64,000 nucleotides of DNA from Isoetes taiwanensis (GCA_021234155.1 JAJEKV010000002.1:4353795-4417794); one strand, 5' to 3'; shown: positions 22,163 to 34,683, numbered from the stretch's first letter. Notes: generated by a model from the sequence alone, not told the origin. Numbers and translations: made by a program.

Positions 22163-23568
22163 TTAGGTCTCCTGCAAGCTTCTGTAAAGTTCATCTAGTG
22201 TGGCATTTTCATCAACATTTTGTTTAGCCTTCTTTAGTAACTTCTTTCGAACAATCTGAAATGAAATCACATAAAAGTGAGATATGATGAGGGATGTGAT
22301 AGATGGCTAGAAGTTTATGGGTTGTTACCTGATGTTTCAACGTTGCGAGGCTTTTGATATGCATAGGCGACCGAGGTAGGACACCATCTGAAGGTGGCAA
22401 TCCCAAAAGTCCGCAAAATATGACCTGAATATATGACGAGATACTTTATGTAGGCAAAACAATGAACAGGTGTTTTACGAGATAATGCCGTCAGCAAATT
22501 TAACATCTAATGATCATGATTATGTTATCTAAGGTTGAACGACTGAAAGTAAAGCTATATTGCATGTGAATTAGAGGAACATGCATACCATGAAACCGAG
22601 AACAAGTAGATCGTAATGGTAAGAAGATGATTTACGTAAATTGAACTCCTTCATTTACGTAAATTGAACTCCTTCTGTTGAGCAAGCTGAGAAGCCACAC
22701 TGTGGTCGAAGTAATACAGGACTGCAATCATTGTAGCAGGGATGAAGGCTCCAAAAATATAGAATATGGGTACTTCACGCATTTCCTGCAAAATTGCACC
22801 GTTAAAATGCTAGTACAGCAAGCTGCAGAGAAAAATCTTCAGAGAATTTTACTTGATTAGAATTGCAAATAGAAAAATAACTTTACAAATAATCACAGAA
22901 TGTGGTCAAGCAGAACCCTCAACATTACAGGATATATAATAGGTGATGTGGAATGAATATCATTTTGCAGTTATTCATAATACCCTAATTACAGTCGAGC
23001 TTTGAAGTGCACAGTGTTGCCATGGATTGGGACTGCAAAGACGCCGTGGAATGCCATTGGGAGCAGTTCCTGCCAGTCCATAGGAAATAGCAGTCCAAAC
23101 TAGAACCATTAAGGCTACTCCATAATCTGCGATAAAGCCATGCACCCATGCTGCAAAAGATTTGAGTGAGCTCACAAGAAGATAAAAAAGATATAAGGCA
23201 GGCCACATGCCAACCTGACCCATAACGCCACGACCTCCCACTTCGGGTTCTCAGTGCTGTTAGGAGGAGACCAAAGGAAAGCACAATTCCAAAGATGCCA
23301 TTGGCAAACCGCCATGGAGTACTAAATTGTTCCAGGTTTGGATCATCTCTCATGGGGAAGCAGAATTCCCCAATTACTCCCTGCGTAGACTTAGATGTTA
23401 CAGTTAGAAGGATTTAAAAAGCTTTGACTACCTTGAGGATTACCTTGATGGCTTGTTGCATAAACAGGACTGCAATCGTCATTCCAAACAGCTCACCTGC
23501 AATTCTAGTGAATCTGTTGATAATGGAGCATGCACCAAGTAAGAGCAAGAAGGAAACCCAGATAGACC
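22163..23568 (-). pseudogene. Borate exporter (BOR, SLC4-like), partial and frameshifted
   Basis: BOR proteins export borate across the plasma membrane. Exons with good GT-AG borders: 23,444-23,568 ([18 protein letters not shown]), 23,215-23,380 (STPWRFANGIFGIVLSFG), about 22,985-23,150 (FIADYGVALMVLVWTAISY, GIPRRLCSPNPW), 22,589-22,785 ([20 protein letters not shown]), 22,329-22,424 (GLLGLPPSDGVLPRSPMH) and 22,163-22,255. These are consecutive C-terminal transmembrane exons in family order. The N-terminal transport core exons are missing. A 23-bp tandem duplication (22,630-22,675) shifts the frame and gives a stop right after FNLRK, and the last exon ends early at TAA. A homologue of Arabidopsis BOR1 by recalled similarity; this copy is not functional. 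Confidence 0.88.
22630..22675. repeat. 23-bp tandem duplication inside a BOR exon
   Basis: The unit atttacgtaaattgaactccttc occurs twice in tandem. One unit restores the expected coding sequence, so the second copy is a derived frameshifting duplication. Confidence 0.9.
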
Positions 23569-23569
23569 C

Positions 23570-23935
23570 TGCAAATCCAAAGTGAGCAACATTATATTCA
23601 AGAGAACTACCAAAATGCCCCTACTCGTTTTGGTTATTACCAAAATGCCCCTGTATGAGCAACATTATATTCAAGGTCCATTGTGATAAAAAAAGACATT
23701 GTCGTGAAAGAAGATCTTAGACCACCATCAAACGAAAAATGGTTACATAGCAATGGAAGAAAGATAGCTACATGCCAAAGCAATGGCTGTTGGCGCAGGT
23801 ACTTGCCGGATTGTAGAAGCTTCAGCTGAGATAAGGCGTCTAAATATGCAGGCGTTAAATGAATGCATACAAGACAAGAAACATGGTCTCACATGGCCAG
23901 CATTCCTTATAGCAAAACAGAAATTGCGCTCACGG
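23570..23935. other. Sequence upstream of BOR exons, no exon recognised
   Basis: The expected upstream BOR exons are not found. A 19-base phrase (gagcaacattatattcaag) and 'accaaaatgcccct' are each duplicated near 23,585-23,680. Confidence 0.45.
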
Positions 23936-23938
23936 CAA

Positions 23939-24577
23939 TAGTCATCTCAACAGTGTCATAACTGAGGGAATTCAAACAAATTAGTTTCCACATTATTTCT
24001 CAGAACCATCAAATATTTCTGCTATCCTCAGGTTAATGTAATCCATGCTGTCATGCTAATACAGAAATATCTAGGTGCAGTCAGGCAACCAAAGTTAAAC
24101 AAAAACTTGGAAGTACAAACAGGATCCTATTTTGCAATGACACTGTTTGGAATTTCAGTCTGGGATTGTCTCAGTTGCAACTAGTTAGTTAGTCATCTCA
24201 AAAGTGTCATAACTGAGGGAATTCAAACAATTTAGTTACCAAATCATTTGTCATAATTATCAAATATTCCTTCTATTCTCAGGTTGCATTACAGAAACAT
24301 CTAGATGCAGTCATGCAACCAAAGTTAAACAAAAATTTGGAAGTACAAACAGGACCCCTATTTTGCAATGACATTGTTTGGAATTTCAGTCTGGGATTGC
24401 TCAGTTCTAGTTAGTTAGTCATCTCAACAGTGTCATAACCGAGGGAATTCAAACATTTTAGTTTTCAAATCATCTGTCAGAACTATCAAATATTTCTGCT
24501 ATCCTCAGGTTAATGTAATCCGTGCTGTCATGCTAATACAGAAATATCTAGATGCAATCATGCAACCAAAGTTAAAC
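23939..24577. repeat. Tandem repeat, three copies of about 160-245 bp
   Basis: The phrase agtcatctcaacagtgtcat with the following sequence through caaccaaagttaaac recurs starting at about 23,942, 24,192 and 24,420. Copies one and two are near full length, while copy three is cut short before the nuclease-like ORF. No coding content. Confidence 0.85.
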
Positions 24578-24736
24578 AGATCAGATATATTGTAACAAAT
24601 TACAGCCCCTGCACTGTTACCGACGGAGTAAAAAAACGTTGTACAATGCACCAAATTGGAGCTTACCACTTGAAGTATAGTATTATAGCATAATGAAAGA
24701 AAAGCAAGACACAAAAAGTCGCCACTAAAAACTTTT

Positions 24737-25590
24737 CTAACTAGAGGAAGTTGAAACATGCTTGACCTTTCGAAGGGCATTGTCCAAAAGAGCATTGATG
24801 ATCCCCAAGAACGCCTCCACCTTGGAAAGATCAAAAACCTGATCTTCAGAATCCTTGTTGACGACAAAGAGGGAAGTATAGTGGCCATGGTAGGTCCATA
24901 TCCTGGCAGAATAGCTGAAAATCTCCCAGTGGGGACCCGTGGACACAGCTCCGTAGACAACGTGAGACTCAGGAAATCCCGCATCCACATTGTTGCAATG
25001 CGAGACGTACATCTCTAGCATTCCCTGCGCCCTACCCAGATCCCAGTTATCCTGTTTAGCCTCCACCACGATCAGCACCGAGTGAGCATCCACCACAACA
25101 AACTCTACAGCTCCAACTGTTAAACCACTCTCGCTAATATATTCCCTCTCAAGCCGAAGTTTGTTGGTCTTGCCTAGGCAGTTGTGAGCTGCAACTGGAA
25201 AATAGAGAAATGGATGCATGAAATCGGCCCTCTTGGCTTCGTTACCTGTGTTTGGATGACCCTCTGAATGAAAGAGTGCTGAGGCGAGGTGAGATACTTT
25301 ATCCAAATCCGATTTCCGAACCGAGACACCCACAATGGGCAATGCACTACTCAGCATATCATCTATGTCGATGCTCATGATGTTGTAGAACCTCTTGCAG
25401 TGGAGGTTTGAGAAGAATTCGCCATTTCTTGTCGAATTAAAGATGTCGAATGCGTATTTTCTATTTAGCTTTCTCTCCTCGGCAAGTTCCATCTCCTCAG
25501 CATGTTCTATCTTGCCCAACAAGTATTCAATCTGATATCGGTATTGAAGAAGAGTATCGGAGGATGAGCATGTTACATACAGGGAGGATT
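24737..25590 (-). CDS. Unknown protein with PD-(D/E)XK nuclease-like core
   Basis: An uninterrupted minus-strand frame of about 270-284 codons; the first ATG in frame is at 25,490-25,492, but the open frame continues to a stop near 25,590, so the true 5' end may be spliced or lost. The middle contains GAVEFVVVDAHSVLIVVEAK followed by a helix (GRAQGMLEMYVSH) and then HWEIFSYSARIWTYHG. An acidic strand followed by E-A-K and a Q-rich helix is the pattern of PD-(D/E)XK-fold nucleases, including domains seen in eukaryotic mobile or effector-like proteins. Function is not known and the fold call is inference. It has no frame break, unlike its neighbours. Confidence 0.55.
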
Positions 25591-25644
25591 AGCTGATATC
25601 GGTATTGGAGAACGTCGGAGAATAGGCATTCTGGCGTGGCAAAA

Positions 25645-25830
25645 GGGGTTTGGGAACTTTTTTGGGTTGCCCCTAGGGGGGCAAACCCTTGTTTATGTGG
25701 GTTTATGGTATATTCTAGGTATATGTTAGAATATACCTAGGATATGCCGGTGACTGCTAAAAACCCATTGTAGGCTGTAAACTGGCGGTCTCATGCGTTC
25801 TAGATGGCGGATGTTCTAACTGTAGCGGTA
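25645..25830 (+). repeat. Dispersed GGGTTGCCCC-hairpin repeat, copy C
   Basis: Same motif order as copy A (T-run, GGGTTGCCCCTAGGGGGGCA, tatatgttagaatatac, ggtgactgctaaaaac, gtaaactggcgg). Highly similar over at least 130 bases. Confidence 0.75.
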
Positions 25831-25834
25831 TGAG

Positions 25835-27030
25835 ACCAAACCAAACTCAAGACGATCTTGGGCCCTAAAATGCCATGGCGAAAGCGGAAAAGTAGTGCCA
25901 TGCATTACGGTGGCAGCGGAAGGATTGTATCCGCTCTAAATTGTTTAAGTTTTTCTTATTCTGGTAGGGTTAAATTCTATGTGATTTCTTCTAGCACCAT
26001 GAAGCCTTGTGACACGGTGATTGTATTTTAGGGAAAAGAAGCTTCGTTTTCCTAAAGAAAAAAAGGGTGCTAAGAAGTTGGATACGGTCCCAGGTGAAGA
26101 ACAATGTGGCCCAATGCTCCAAAGGGACCCTCGTGTTGCTGCAACTGAAGCAGTAGAAGCAGAAGCGGTGTTGCACCTCTTGGAATTGCTATTGAACAAG
26201 TCAATTAGATTCAGTTAGGCTGATTCCCAGGAGGGATTCTGTGACCATCGTGGAGCCGTAGATTCAAGCTCATGACACTCAAATTTGGTGCTGCTGGGAT
26301 TAAGGGTTAGTGATGTGCCTTTGTCTTGTATTGATGCTCTTTGCATATTATGGCGAGAATTTGATCTTCTCTTTTTCAATAATCATTGCTAAGAAAGCTA
26401 CGGGGGTTGAGCTCATGAGAACATACCCTTGTTCATATTCTAGATTTTCTTAATGTTACTTTTCCATAGGGAAGGCCACCTTTGAGGATTGTTTCCATTA
26501 TTTGTTGGGCATTATCACTTCATTGTAAATCCTAAGTTTTTCCAACATTGGATGCTTCCAGCTCAAGCTTCCTTGCTCTCATGTTATCTCTTATAATTCT
26601 GCTTCATCCCCTTTGCTAATACAATGATAAAACTTGCTTTTTGCATTCGAGTTCTTTATATTTTATGGCTGGTACATCATGCATGTGTTATGCATTTGCA
26701 TTTAGTACCGGAGTGCATCTACAACTAGGTGATGTGCATTCCCGATGGGTCTTTCTTCTTTTGTGTTAGCAAATTCATCTATCCTTTTCCTCAACTCTAA
26801 GTTCTTTTGACTTGGGATCCTCCATCCATCTCACGACCATATGAGTGTCTTCGCACACCCGAGATACTACATCAATGAAAGTGATTTTGTTAATGTGTAC
26901 ATTATGTGTATTGCATTTTGATGGAACTATATCATATTATCTCAAAGTCGTTCAAAGATTCTATATAAAAATATCATTCGTGTGAGGCACAACTCTTAAC
27001 TTGAGTCTGCGGGTTATAGAGACATCGATA
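25835..27030. other. Intergenic sequence with an unassigned open stretch
   Basis: A 65-codon open stretch at 26,021-26,218 (KKLRFPKEKKGAKK, RVAATEAVEAEAVLHLLELL) looks compositionally coding but matches nothing I recognise. The rest is non-coding by eye. Confidence 0.35.
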
Positions 27031-27065
27031 AGAGGAAGTATGGCCTCCAAAGAGACTTCGTAGTT

Positions 27066-27367
27066 TAGGTTGTACAAGATTTGAAATGGCAAGTGGAAAA
27101 CCACCTTGGACTGACACCAACATTGTGAGTAGGTTACCGCTTTACTGAATAAAGCATTTCAGATATGGTTTTGACATGCTATAATTCACAGATGGGGTTG
27201 TTAGTGAAAGTACAGAGTGGGGAGCTTCCACCCATACCAGATACCTTGAGCTCTGAAGCAAAAAAATTTATCATTCGTTGCTTGAGAAAGGATCCAGAAG
27301 GCAACCCAGAGCATCGAAACTGTTGGATGACCCTTTTGTGTTAAATGCACAGGACACGATTTCATGA
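27066..27367 (+). pseudogene. MEKK-like MAP kinase kinase kinase, C-terminal fragment
   Basis: Two exon-like blocks: about 27,066-27,127 encodes SLGCTRFEMASGKPPWTDTN (kinase subdomain IX), and about 27,192-27,367 encodes GELPPIPDTLSSEAKKFI and RCLRKDP, then, after a one-base frameshift, RASKLLDDPFV and a stop. This is the end of a STE11/MEKK catalytic domain. A kinase of this type would phosphorylate a MAP2K on Ser/Thr. The ATP-binding lobe and catalytic loop are absent. Confidence 0.8.
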
Positions 27368-27369
27368 GA

Positions 27370-29235
27370 TGTTTTAAAATATCATGAGGGGGAGGTGGTT
27401 TGCTCAAGGATGATTTGGAGATCTGTGAATGAGCATTGTTGGACATCATATAATTAGTTTAGGAGCAATTGTTGTTTTGTGCTGCTCCCAGTCTTGTACG
27501 GTGTACCTGAGGTGTTGTCAAGTAAAGTCAAAGGGAAACTGCTGAAATTGTATGCCATATCATCTGCATCTAGAGGAAGGGATGGGCTCTAGTGGTCAAG
27601 ATTTGTGAGATGCATAGTATGGTCCAGGTGACCACCCAAGATTCTTGTGGGAAGTACTGTTCCTACCATTTCATTATGTACTCCAAAACAACGTGAAGAT
27701 TGGAGAATTTGTTATCTCAATTCAGGTTGAAATTTTATGGATTGGCGCTTAATTAAAACTTCTGTTACAATTCAGCCTATAACCTTTTTAGACTGAATCG
27801 CTTGCTAACTCTGATTGCTTTCAAAAAAAATTCAAGAAGTCCTCTCAGCCGTTGGATGTGAAATTTCTGCCAATAATCTAATGCGTTAAAGATACCATAC
27901 ACATGCAAAACCCAAATCGGAAAGACCTCTCTACGCTCCGGCCGGTAAGAGACCACATGCATGAAGCCCGGCTTCAGAATCATCGAAGCCTCAGATTCAA
28001 GGAAATGTAGACAAAGAAAACAGGATAATTCTTCTACTCTAATATACTAAATTCCTTATGCTAAGCTCTCTACACTAAAACCCAAAGAACAGAAGCAATG
28101 TACAGTCCGTGTACAGTTCAACTCATCTCTTCCCCTTCCCCTATTCATCGTTTAATTCTTTCCTTACTTTCTTTTCTTGTTGTTGCCATCCTGTCTTTTG
28201 CATCTGAATAATTTAATGGAGCATGTGAAATATATGGATGAGGTAATTGGTTATGTTTCCTTTGCAATGATACAGTGACAAAGGATGAATATGTGCGGGT
28301 TGCTTTCGATGGTAAAGGTCAAGTCAGTAATGCTAGATACGGTGATGGCCCCACAAAGCACAAATTTGTATTTCATTTTCTGGATGTAGCTCCAAAAAGG
28401 TTGTCAGATATGCACAACATGTATTTTGAAGCCAAGAATCTATTTTCCATGCTAAAATTATTGGGCACAATTTCGGTGGTTTAAAATTGAATGATGCATA
28501 TTTTTGCTAGTTAGCAAAGAGGATGCATTGTCTCTAGAGTCATATTAAGTCGAGAATCATTGACAAGGAGATAAAGATATAGAGAAACAAATATGTTCGG
28601 CAACTCAACTCAAGCGTTATTTGTGACTTATGCCATGATTCAGCCGCATATAGTGATCCTTATTTGTGGGGTACAACTGAATAGTTATATACCTTAAGAT
28701 TTCAAGTAGATATACTTAATGGCCATGCCTTCATACATGTCTTGTACATGAGATGAGATGTGCTGTAACTATTTATTATACTAATTACAACATTGTTGTA
28801 TATGGAAAAACATGATAGGAAAGGAGCAAACACTGTAAAAAAACGAGAAGAAACATTTAAACATACACATGGATTTAAATTTTGAAAATACCAAAAACCT
28901 TCAAACAGATAGGGATTTGAACCCTGAAACTACCATGACACATGCATTTGTAAGTACCATGACACTTGACTTTAAGTTTTTAAAATACGAAAAGACCTTC
29001 AAGCGGATAGGATCTTGAATTCTGAAAGTACCATGACCTTTGGGTAGTTGCATCATCCAAAGAGAATGCAAGAAAGTATAAATTCTTCCTAAAGACAAAA
29101 AAACATTGCAACAAATATGGAAAAATTCAACCACACCTAGTTACCTATTGCCTCTTGTTTACTATCCACGATTCAATAATTTCGGTGATTGGTTCTTTTT
29201 TAGTAGCCATTATGCGATAACTATAGCAATGAAAT
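27370..29235. other. Intergenic sequence with one unassigned ORF
   Basis: The plus-strand frame 28,275-28,484 (DEYVRVAFDGKGQVSNARYG) has coding-like composition but no family I can name. At 28,895-29,040 two degenerate copies of an 80-90-base unit (ccttcaaacagatagg ... agtaccatgac) lie in tandem. Confidence 0.4.
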
Positions 29236-29239
29236 GCAT

Positions 29240-29930
29240 TGTTCAATGAAATGCCTCTTAAAGATGTGGTCTCCTGGAATGCCATGCTTGCTGCGTAAAC
29301 TCAAGGAAAATATGGCACCCAAGCACTTGAGCTTTCCAAGGAAATGGAGCTAGAAGGTATACTTCTTTCGAAGGTAACTGCATAACAATGCTAGATGCCT
29401 GTGCGAGCATTGGGTATTATATAAAGCTAGAAGGTTGCATGAGTATGCCATCCGCAAAAGATTTGTTGGAGATGTTAACATTGAAAATACACTTATCAGT
29501 ATTTATTGCAGTTGTAGGATATCTAAGTGAAGCCCAAATTGTGTTTGATGAAATGCATCAACATGATCTGGGCTTTTGGAATACTATTACTACAACCTAT
29601 GATCAAAATGGGGATGGAAAAAAGGCCCTTCAGCTCTTTCAAGACATGCAAATACTGAGCATGATGCCAAATAAAGCGACTCTTGTTGTTTACGTGTGTA
29701 GTCATATTGGCCAGCTTGACGATGTTGTCATTTCTTCCTTTGCACAAGCATGCATTGCAAAATCCAGCTAGTATCAGATCATTACATTTGCATGGCAGAC
29801 CTCCTTGATCGATCTAGATAGATTGAAAAAAGCTGAGGATCTGATCAAAATATGTTTTTACGATGCAATTTCTATATCTTGGATGACCTTGTCCGGTGCT
29901 TCTTTGGAACAACGATTGTTATACCAATTT
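29240..29930 (+). pseudogene. PPR protein fragment
   Basis: Plus-strand translation gives MPLKDVVSWNAMLA just before 29,300, then a 127-residue open stretch with FDEMHQHDLGFWNTI and QNGDGKKALQLFQDMQ, then SLIDLDRLKKAEDLIK beyond a stop. These are successive P/L/S repeats of a plant combinatorial PPR protein, and the SWMTLSGAS end resembles the last repeat. Several stops show decay. It is not a copy of the minus-strand PPR pseudogene near 21 kb as far as I can see. Confidence 0.8.
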
Positions 29931-29934
29931 GGAA

Positions 29935-31020
29935 TTAACAATGAAAATTGATGGCAAATAGGCTGCAGAAATGAGAGCTGCGGAGAAGAAGCATTGGAAA
30001 GCCTCTCGAATGCAGATGCAAACAAGTGAATTACCTATTATCACTATAAAATATCTGGGGGCGCAATTTTGATAGCTCTGTAAGGAATCTTCCATGTTAT
30101 TTTATTAGAACGTGGGATGTTTGTCACAAAACTAACCTTAACCACGCCCTTATTGCAAGAAAGGATCATCGTTTAATGCAACAAATGATGAGATTGAAAT
30201 TGATATTGATGCCCGTGTAACTCTTATTGTAGTCCATATTAGCTTTTTCATTTGATGTGTCATAGGCTCAATTGTCATGTTAATTCAAGAAATTTGCCAT
30301 GGCCCGATGCAGTTATTAAATTCTAGTTAATGTGTCATGTGTGTTTAGTTCCTCAATTCATTTTAGAAATGAATTTTGCATAAGAAACCAATTTGAAAAA
30401 CCATGTGGTGCAATATGGTGGATTTTGTACAAGATTACACATGCAATATAACATGATGCGGTATAGTTGATTGGATCGGGGAGCTTGTTGTGGGCACACC
30501 TATGTTTACTTGTTGCGAAGGGAGCAAAGGATGTTTCAAGTTGTTTCTTTAAGCATGGAGGTTTTGAATTCATATCATGATTTAGATAGACCACTTCTCT
30601 TTGCTTCTTGGAATGCTCTGATTCCCCTATATATACGTGTGATTGCACCATAATTGTTCACAAGAAAGATGAACTACAAAGAAGCACTATAATTTTTATA
30701 AAGTTTGAAGGAGACAATTATTATGATTGACCACTCAAGGGGACATGGAAAAATTTGTCAAGAGGCTGCTACAAAATTAAATACAATTGTGATTCCTTAT
30801 ATAGATCAAATCTATCTATCTATTTGTTGAATAAAGATCTTCGATTACCGGTAATTCCTCTTTCCTTCCTCAGTCTCTATGAATTGACCTCCATAGCTTT
30901 TTAAACAAAACTCGAAATTCCTGGGCTACAAAAGCAGCAACCTATGTTCATACCATCCACAAGCCTCGACACAAAACAAAACAGACCTAACACGAAATGA
31001 CAAAACAGAAACCATGAAAA
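29935..31020. other. Intergenic sequence, nothing recognised
   Basis: No supported gene or element. Confidence 0.5.
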
Positions 31021-31023
31021 CAC

Positions 31024-31075
31024 CCTCTCGGGCCAATGGAGGGCAACCCTTCGTGCGCAGCACCTTGTTTTTTTC
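31024..31075 (+). repeat. 3' part of the hairpin repeat family
   Basis: ctctcggg, the hairpin ggagggcaaccctt, then gtgcgcagcaccttg and a T-run, matching 4,121-4,168. Confidence 0.75.
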
Positions 31076-31384
31076 CTTTGGCCAATGTTTTATGTACTCG
31101 GATTGCAATTCGGAAACAAAGGGTAATGTGTGAGGAGAGAAAAAAGGAAAAGACACTGCCCTAGATAAAAATGAGCAATCTCCTTACATAGATTCTATTG
31201 TGTTCTCATGAAAAGTTCTCTTGGATATTGACGAACATGTGAGATTGTAAAACAATAGACACTAATGTAACTATGGAAGAAAGTAAAACAATAGACACTA
31301 ATATAACTATGGAAGAAACAAAACGAGTAGCAAAGAGTTAGCAAAGGCGAGAAAGAACGAGTCAAGAAAATGAACAAATAAAAA

Positions 31385-31423
31385 TATACTAGAAACGTGT
31401 GCCCGGCGATGCCGGGCATTAGC
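31385..31423 (+). repeat. ACTAG-stem repeat, copy 1
   Basis: tactagaaacgtgtgcccgg followed by cgatgccgggcattagc; gcccggc/gccgggc forms a 7-bp stem. The same unit is at 54,004-54,037 and 59,919-59,954. Confidence 0.75.
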
Positions 31424-31424
31424 G

Positions 31425-32905
31425 GTGGGCGTGTGGAAATGTAGATATCATGGAATATTGAGGGTAAAATGGGATGGGTAGGGTGGATTGTAGTTTGATG
31501 CATTGGTAGAATAGAGTGCATAGAGTTTAGGTTGTGAGTAGATGCTAAATGGTAGTTCTTTAGGGTGTACTAATAATACACTTTAGTTTTGTGTAGATAT
31601 AATACGTAGACAACACAATTCTAATTAGAGTACAGTAGAAAATTGAACATTCGCATATGTAGACACATGTATTTGATTGATTGGGGGTGCCTCGCAATGC
31701 CAAAATGTGAAAAGAAAGTGGTCATTCAGTTCAAGCATTGACAACCATTGATGACTATGAGAGTTGTTGTGATTGATTACTATTTCCTTTATGGTGTCCT
31801 TTTTGTGGAAAATTCATTGAGTAAAATGATTCACAAAACAAACAATTCTTAGGGTTTAGGGTTTAAGCATTTGTGATATGAATGTGTGGTTGAGGAATTA
31901 TATTGTATAAATTATCAAAGATCTATTTCTATGAGTTTGACGGAAATCGTGTATTTTTTATTTGCCATGATGCAGTATATCTATGCCTCGAAATTTTTAC
32001 TCTACTAACAGCTAGCAACTCAATCCTTTGAAATCATTTCCAAGTTTGAAATCTATACATTTATTGCTTGATGATGACTCCATATATAAAGACATCCACG
32101 GTGGTGTGTTATCATGGTTGTTATGTTCCATTGCTTGGTCATTTATGAGTTGCATGTTTCATCCTCTCAATATTTTAGGATTCTAATATAATATATTCTA
32201 AACATGTAAATCCTAAACCTTAACCCTAACCAAGATGAGACATGTCTCCTCAACCATCATTACAAAGAGGAAGAAATCAACAGCATTTCTTATTTGTCTA
32301 CACACATTTCTAGTAGTTATCTTAATTGCAATTATTATCGATGGTGAGTTTTTGGTGGTGATGTATATCAATAAGCCATGGTATGTCCCATTTTGTATTT
32401 GAATATCAAGTGTGCGCGAAGATATGCGTCTGCCCTACATGTATAGTCTAGCAACATTTGAATTTAATCAAGGAAAAGACTAATTTCAATCATGGGCCAA
32501 AGGCCCAAAATTGTTTGTCAAGGTGGAGTCAAGGAGAGCCCAAGAGAACTTATTGTATAGGGGCAAGATAAGTCTTCAAATAGTTAATTGAGTTGGATTG
32601 GATGTTGGGAGCTAGAAATGGTATTGTAACCAGGGCCCATAATGGAGAGTTCCTCGTTTATCTTATGGTACACTCTTCTTATTCATCCAAAACTGTCAAG
32701 GCAAGAGAGAAAATGAGTAAAAAGCTTTAATAATTCAATATTTCCTTTTTCCATTAAGTCGCATTACATTAAAGAGGGACACATGCAATTCCATTTTTTT
32801 TGAGACCCGTTTCTTTAAATTAAAAGGACATGCAAATCATCTTGTGCTCCGTTATTGTTTGAATAAGAGATATTTCTCATGTGTTAAAAAAAAAAACTAA
32901 AGGGT
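31425..32905. other. Intergenic sequence, nothing recognised
   Basis: Very AT-rich with no coding similarity seen. Two short TTTAGGG-like runs occur at 31,851-31,866 and 32,207-32,228. Confidence 0.5.
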
Positions 32906-32912
32906 TATAAGT

Positions 32913-33143
32913 GGAGGCATTTTCTCGGGTGGCGGGTCGAGAAACTAAAAAGCGCATACAAAACCAATTAAATAATTCACTCTCTATAAACAAAGCATAA
33001 GTTTCCAATGAATTTTTATTAATAAAGCTCATCATTACAATGTAGTTTACAGTGGACTTGTTTCTTTTCCATCCTAAAGGATGTGAATTAAAAAAGTATA
33101 TATAAATGGCCTCCTTTTCTCGGATGGCGAGTCAAGAAACTAT
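32913..33143. repeat. TCTCG...CGAGA palindromic motif, copies 1 and 2
   Basis: Two diverged copies: ggaggcattttctcgggtgg then cgggtcgagaaactaaaaag (32,913-32,946), and ggcctccttttctcggatgg then cgagtcaagaaactatag (33,105-33,141). They share flanking words as well as the palindrome arms. Confidence 0.6.
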
Positions 33144-33744
33144 AGAACAATGACTTATTATTTATAAATGACATCTTTACAATATAATTTACAGTGGTCT
33201 AAGAGACCATGACGGTCGTGCTGTCACAATCTTTACATCAGGATGATATACGGCCCACCTAAGTGGAACAATAGGCGGAGCATCCTCGGACCTTCTCCAT
33301 GCTCTCGGAGCAACTTGAAGATGATGGAAAGCTTCACGAGGAGGAGCTTCATGGGCGACCACCTGGCTTGTCCAACCGATCTCCTTGCCCTCCTCTCGCA
33401 TCCTCTCCTCAATGGCTGCGTCAAAAATGCTTTTCCCCATCCCCCATAGATGTCATGCATTGCTTGTAAGATCCTTTCCGGTTCATGGAGTTCAAAAATC
33501 AACTTCCTTTCATCGAGATCCCTTGCATTATTGTAATACTTGCGTTTCCTATTGACCATATCCCAAAGCCCCGGTAAGAGTGTGTTCTGAGCGGGAAGGA
33601 CGCCGGGCTCCTTGTCACCTAGAATTACAGTCTAGTTAGCAATGACAAACAATCACAGTCCAAACAAAAAATTATAGTTCCATTCAGGTGTTTCATATAT
33701 TACAATTACACCACATGGTTCATATATTTGTAGCTTTGAGTAGG

Positions 33745-33782
33745 AAGGCCACTTTGTCGACCCGCGAGTCGAGAAAGTACCT
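33745..33782. repeat. TTTCTCGAC palindromic motif, copy 3
   Basis: ggccactttgtcgacccgcg then agtcgagaaagtacc. The arms are inverted copies around a short variable loop, in a non-coding gap of the minus-strand gene. Confidence 0.7.
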
Positions 33783-34683
33783 TGTAATAGAATACATCCT
33801 TTTTTTTCTTAACAAAAACATTACACAATATACATAGAACCATGCAGAGCCATGTCATTCAGTAGGATCGCCATAAAATTTTATATCCATCGCTGCCATG
33901 ATGCTTTTGTTTTCGTCATCAACCTCCTTGAGCTCTGAATAATTTCGCATAACATTGCCACAAGGATTGAAAAGCGGGACTCAGCCAATACAGAAATCAG
34001 TTTAAGTGCAAGCCACTTATTTGTTTCAAAATCCTCAGGGTCATATGGTTTGGCAATGATGGCGTTATCGGAGTTGTGATAACGCTTATAGGCGCTATCG
34101 TCGATGATGATAATGTTATGCTTATTGTAATCCTGAAACGCCTCATAGATGCGCTAGAGCTTCTTCACAATTATAGGTTTCCCTTTTGTGACTACAGGAG
34201 GCAAATCCGCCACATAATCACACCTTTCACCTCCCCATACAAACTTAAACCTCGTGGCAGGCAGCCCCAACACATCCAAGATATTCAAGATATTTTGCGT
34301 CGCCATTGGAGACTAAATTGCTACTTCGAAGCCTCGATCGAAGCGCTAATCAACAATAGCATGTGATTGAGGTCGAGACACCACCTTAATGTTTGTCTTC
34401 TTTGGCTTCTGCGAGATGTTTAGGTCTGGCACATCAACATCCTGGTACACTGCTGCGAGGACACCATTGATACCAAATATAATGGGCTTGGTCGACGCAT
34501 CTGGATCCCAGTTTGAGTTTGGCTCCGACCAATAATCCACTTCCGGGTCTTTTTTCACCTCCATGTTCCTGAATTCATTGTGGGGACATCGAAACATGAT
34601 CAGACGATCCAGGCAATGACGAATTTGGGTGAGCCGTTTGAGCAGATTCCCTGAAATGATAAACGATGGAAGTTAGCAACACT

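Noticed and set aside
31851-32228. Telomere-like TTTAGGG / CCCTAAA words
   Set aside because: Only two to three imperfect units each; too short to claim an interstitial telomere array in AT-rich sequence.
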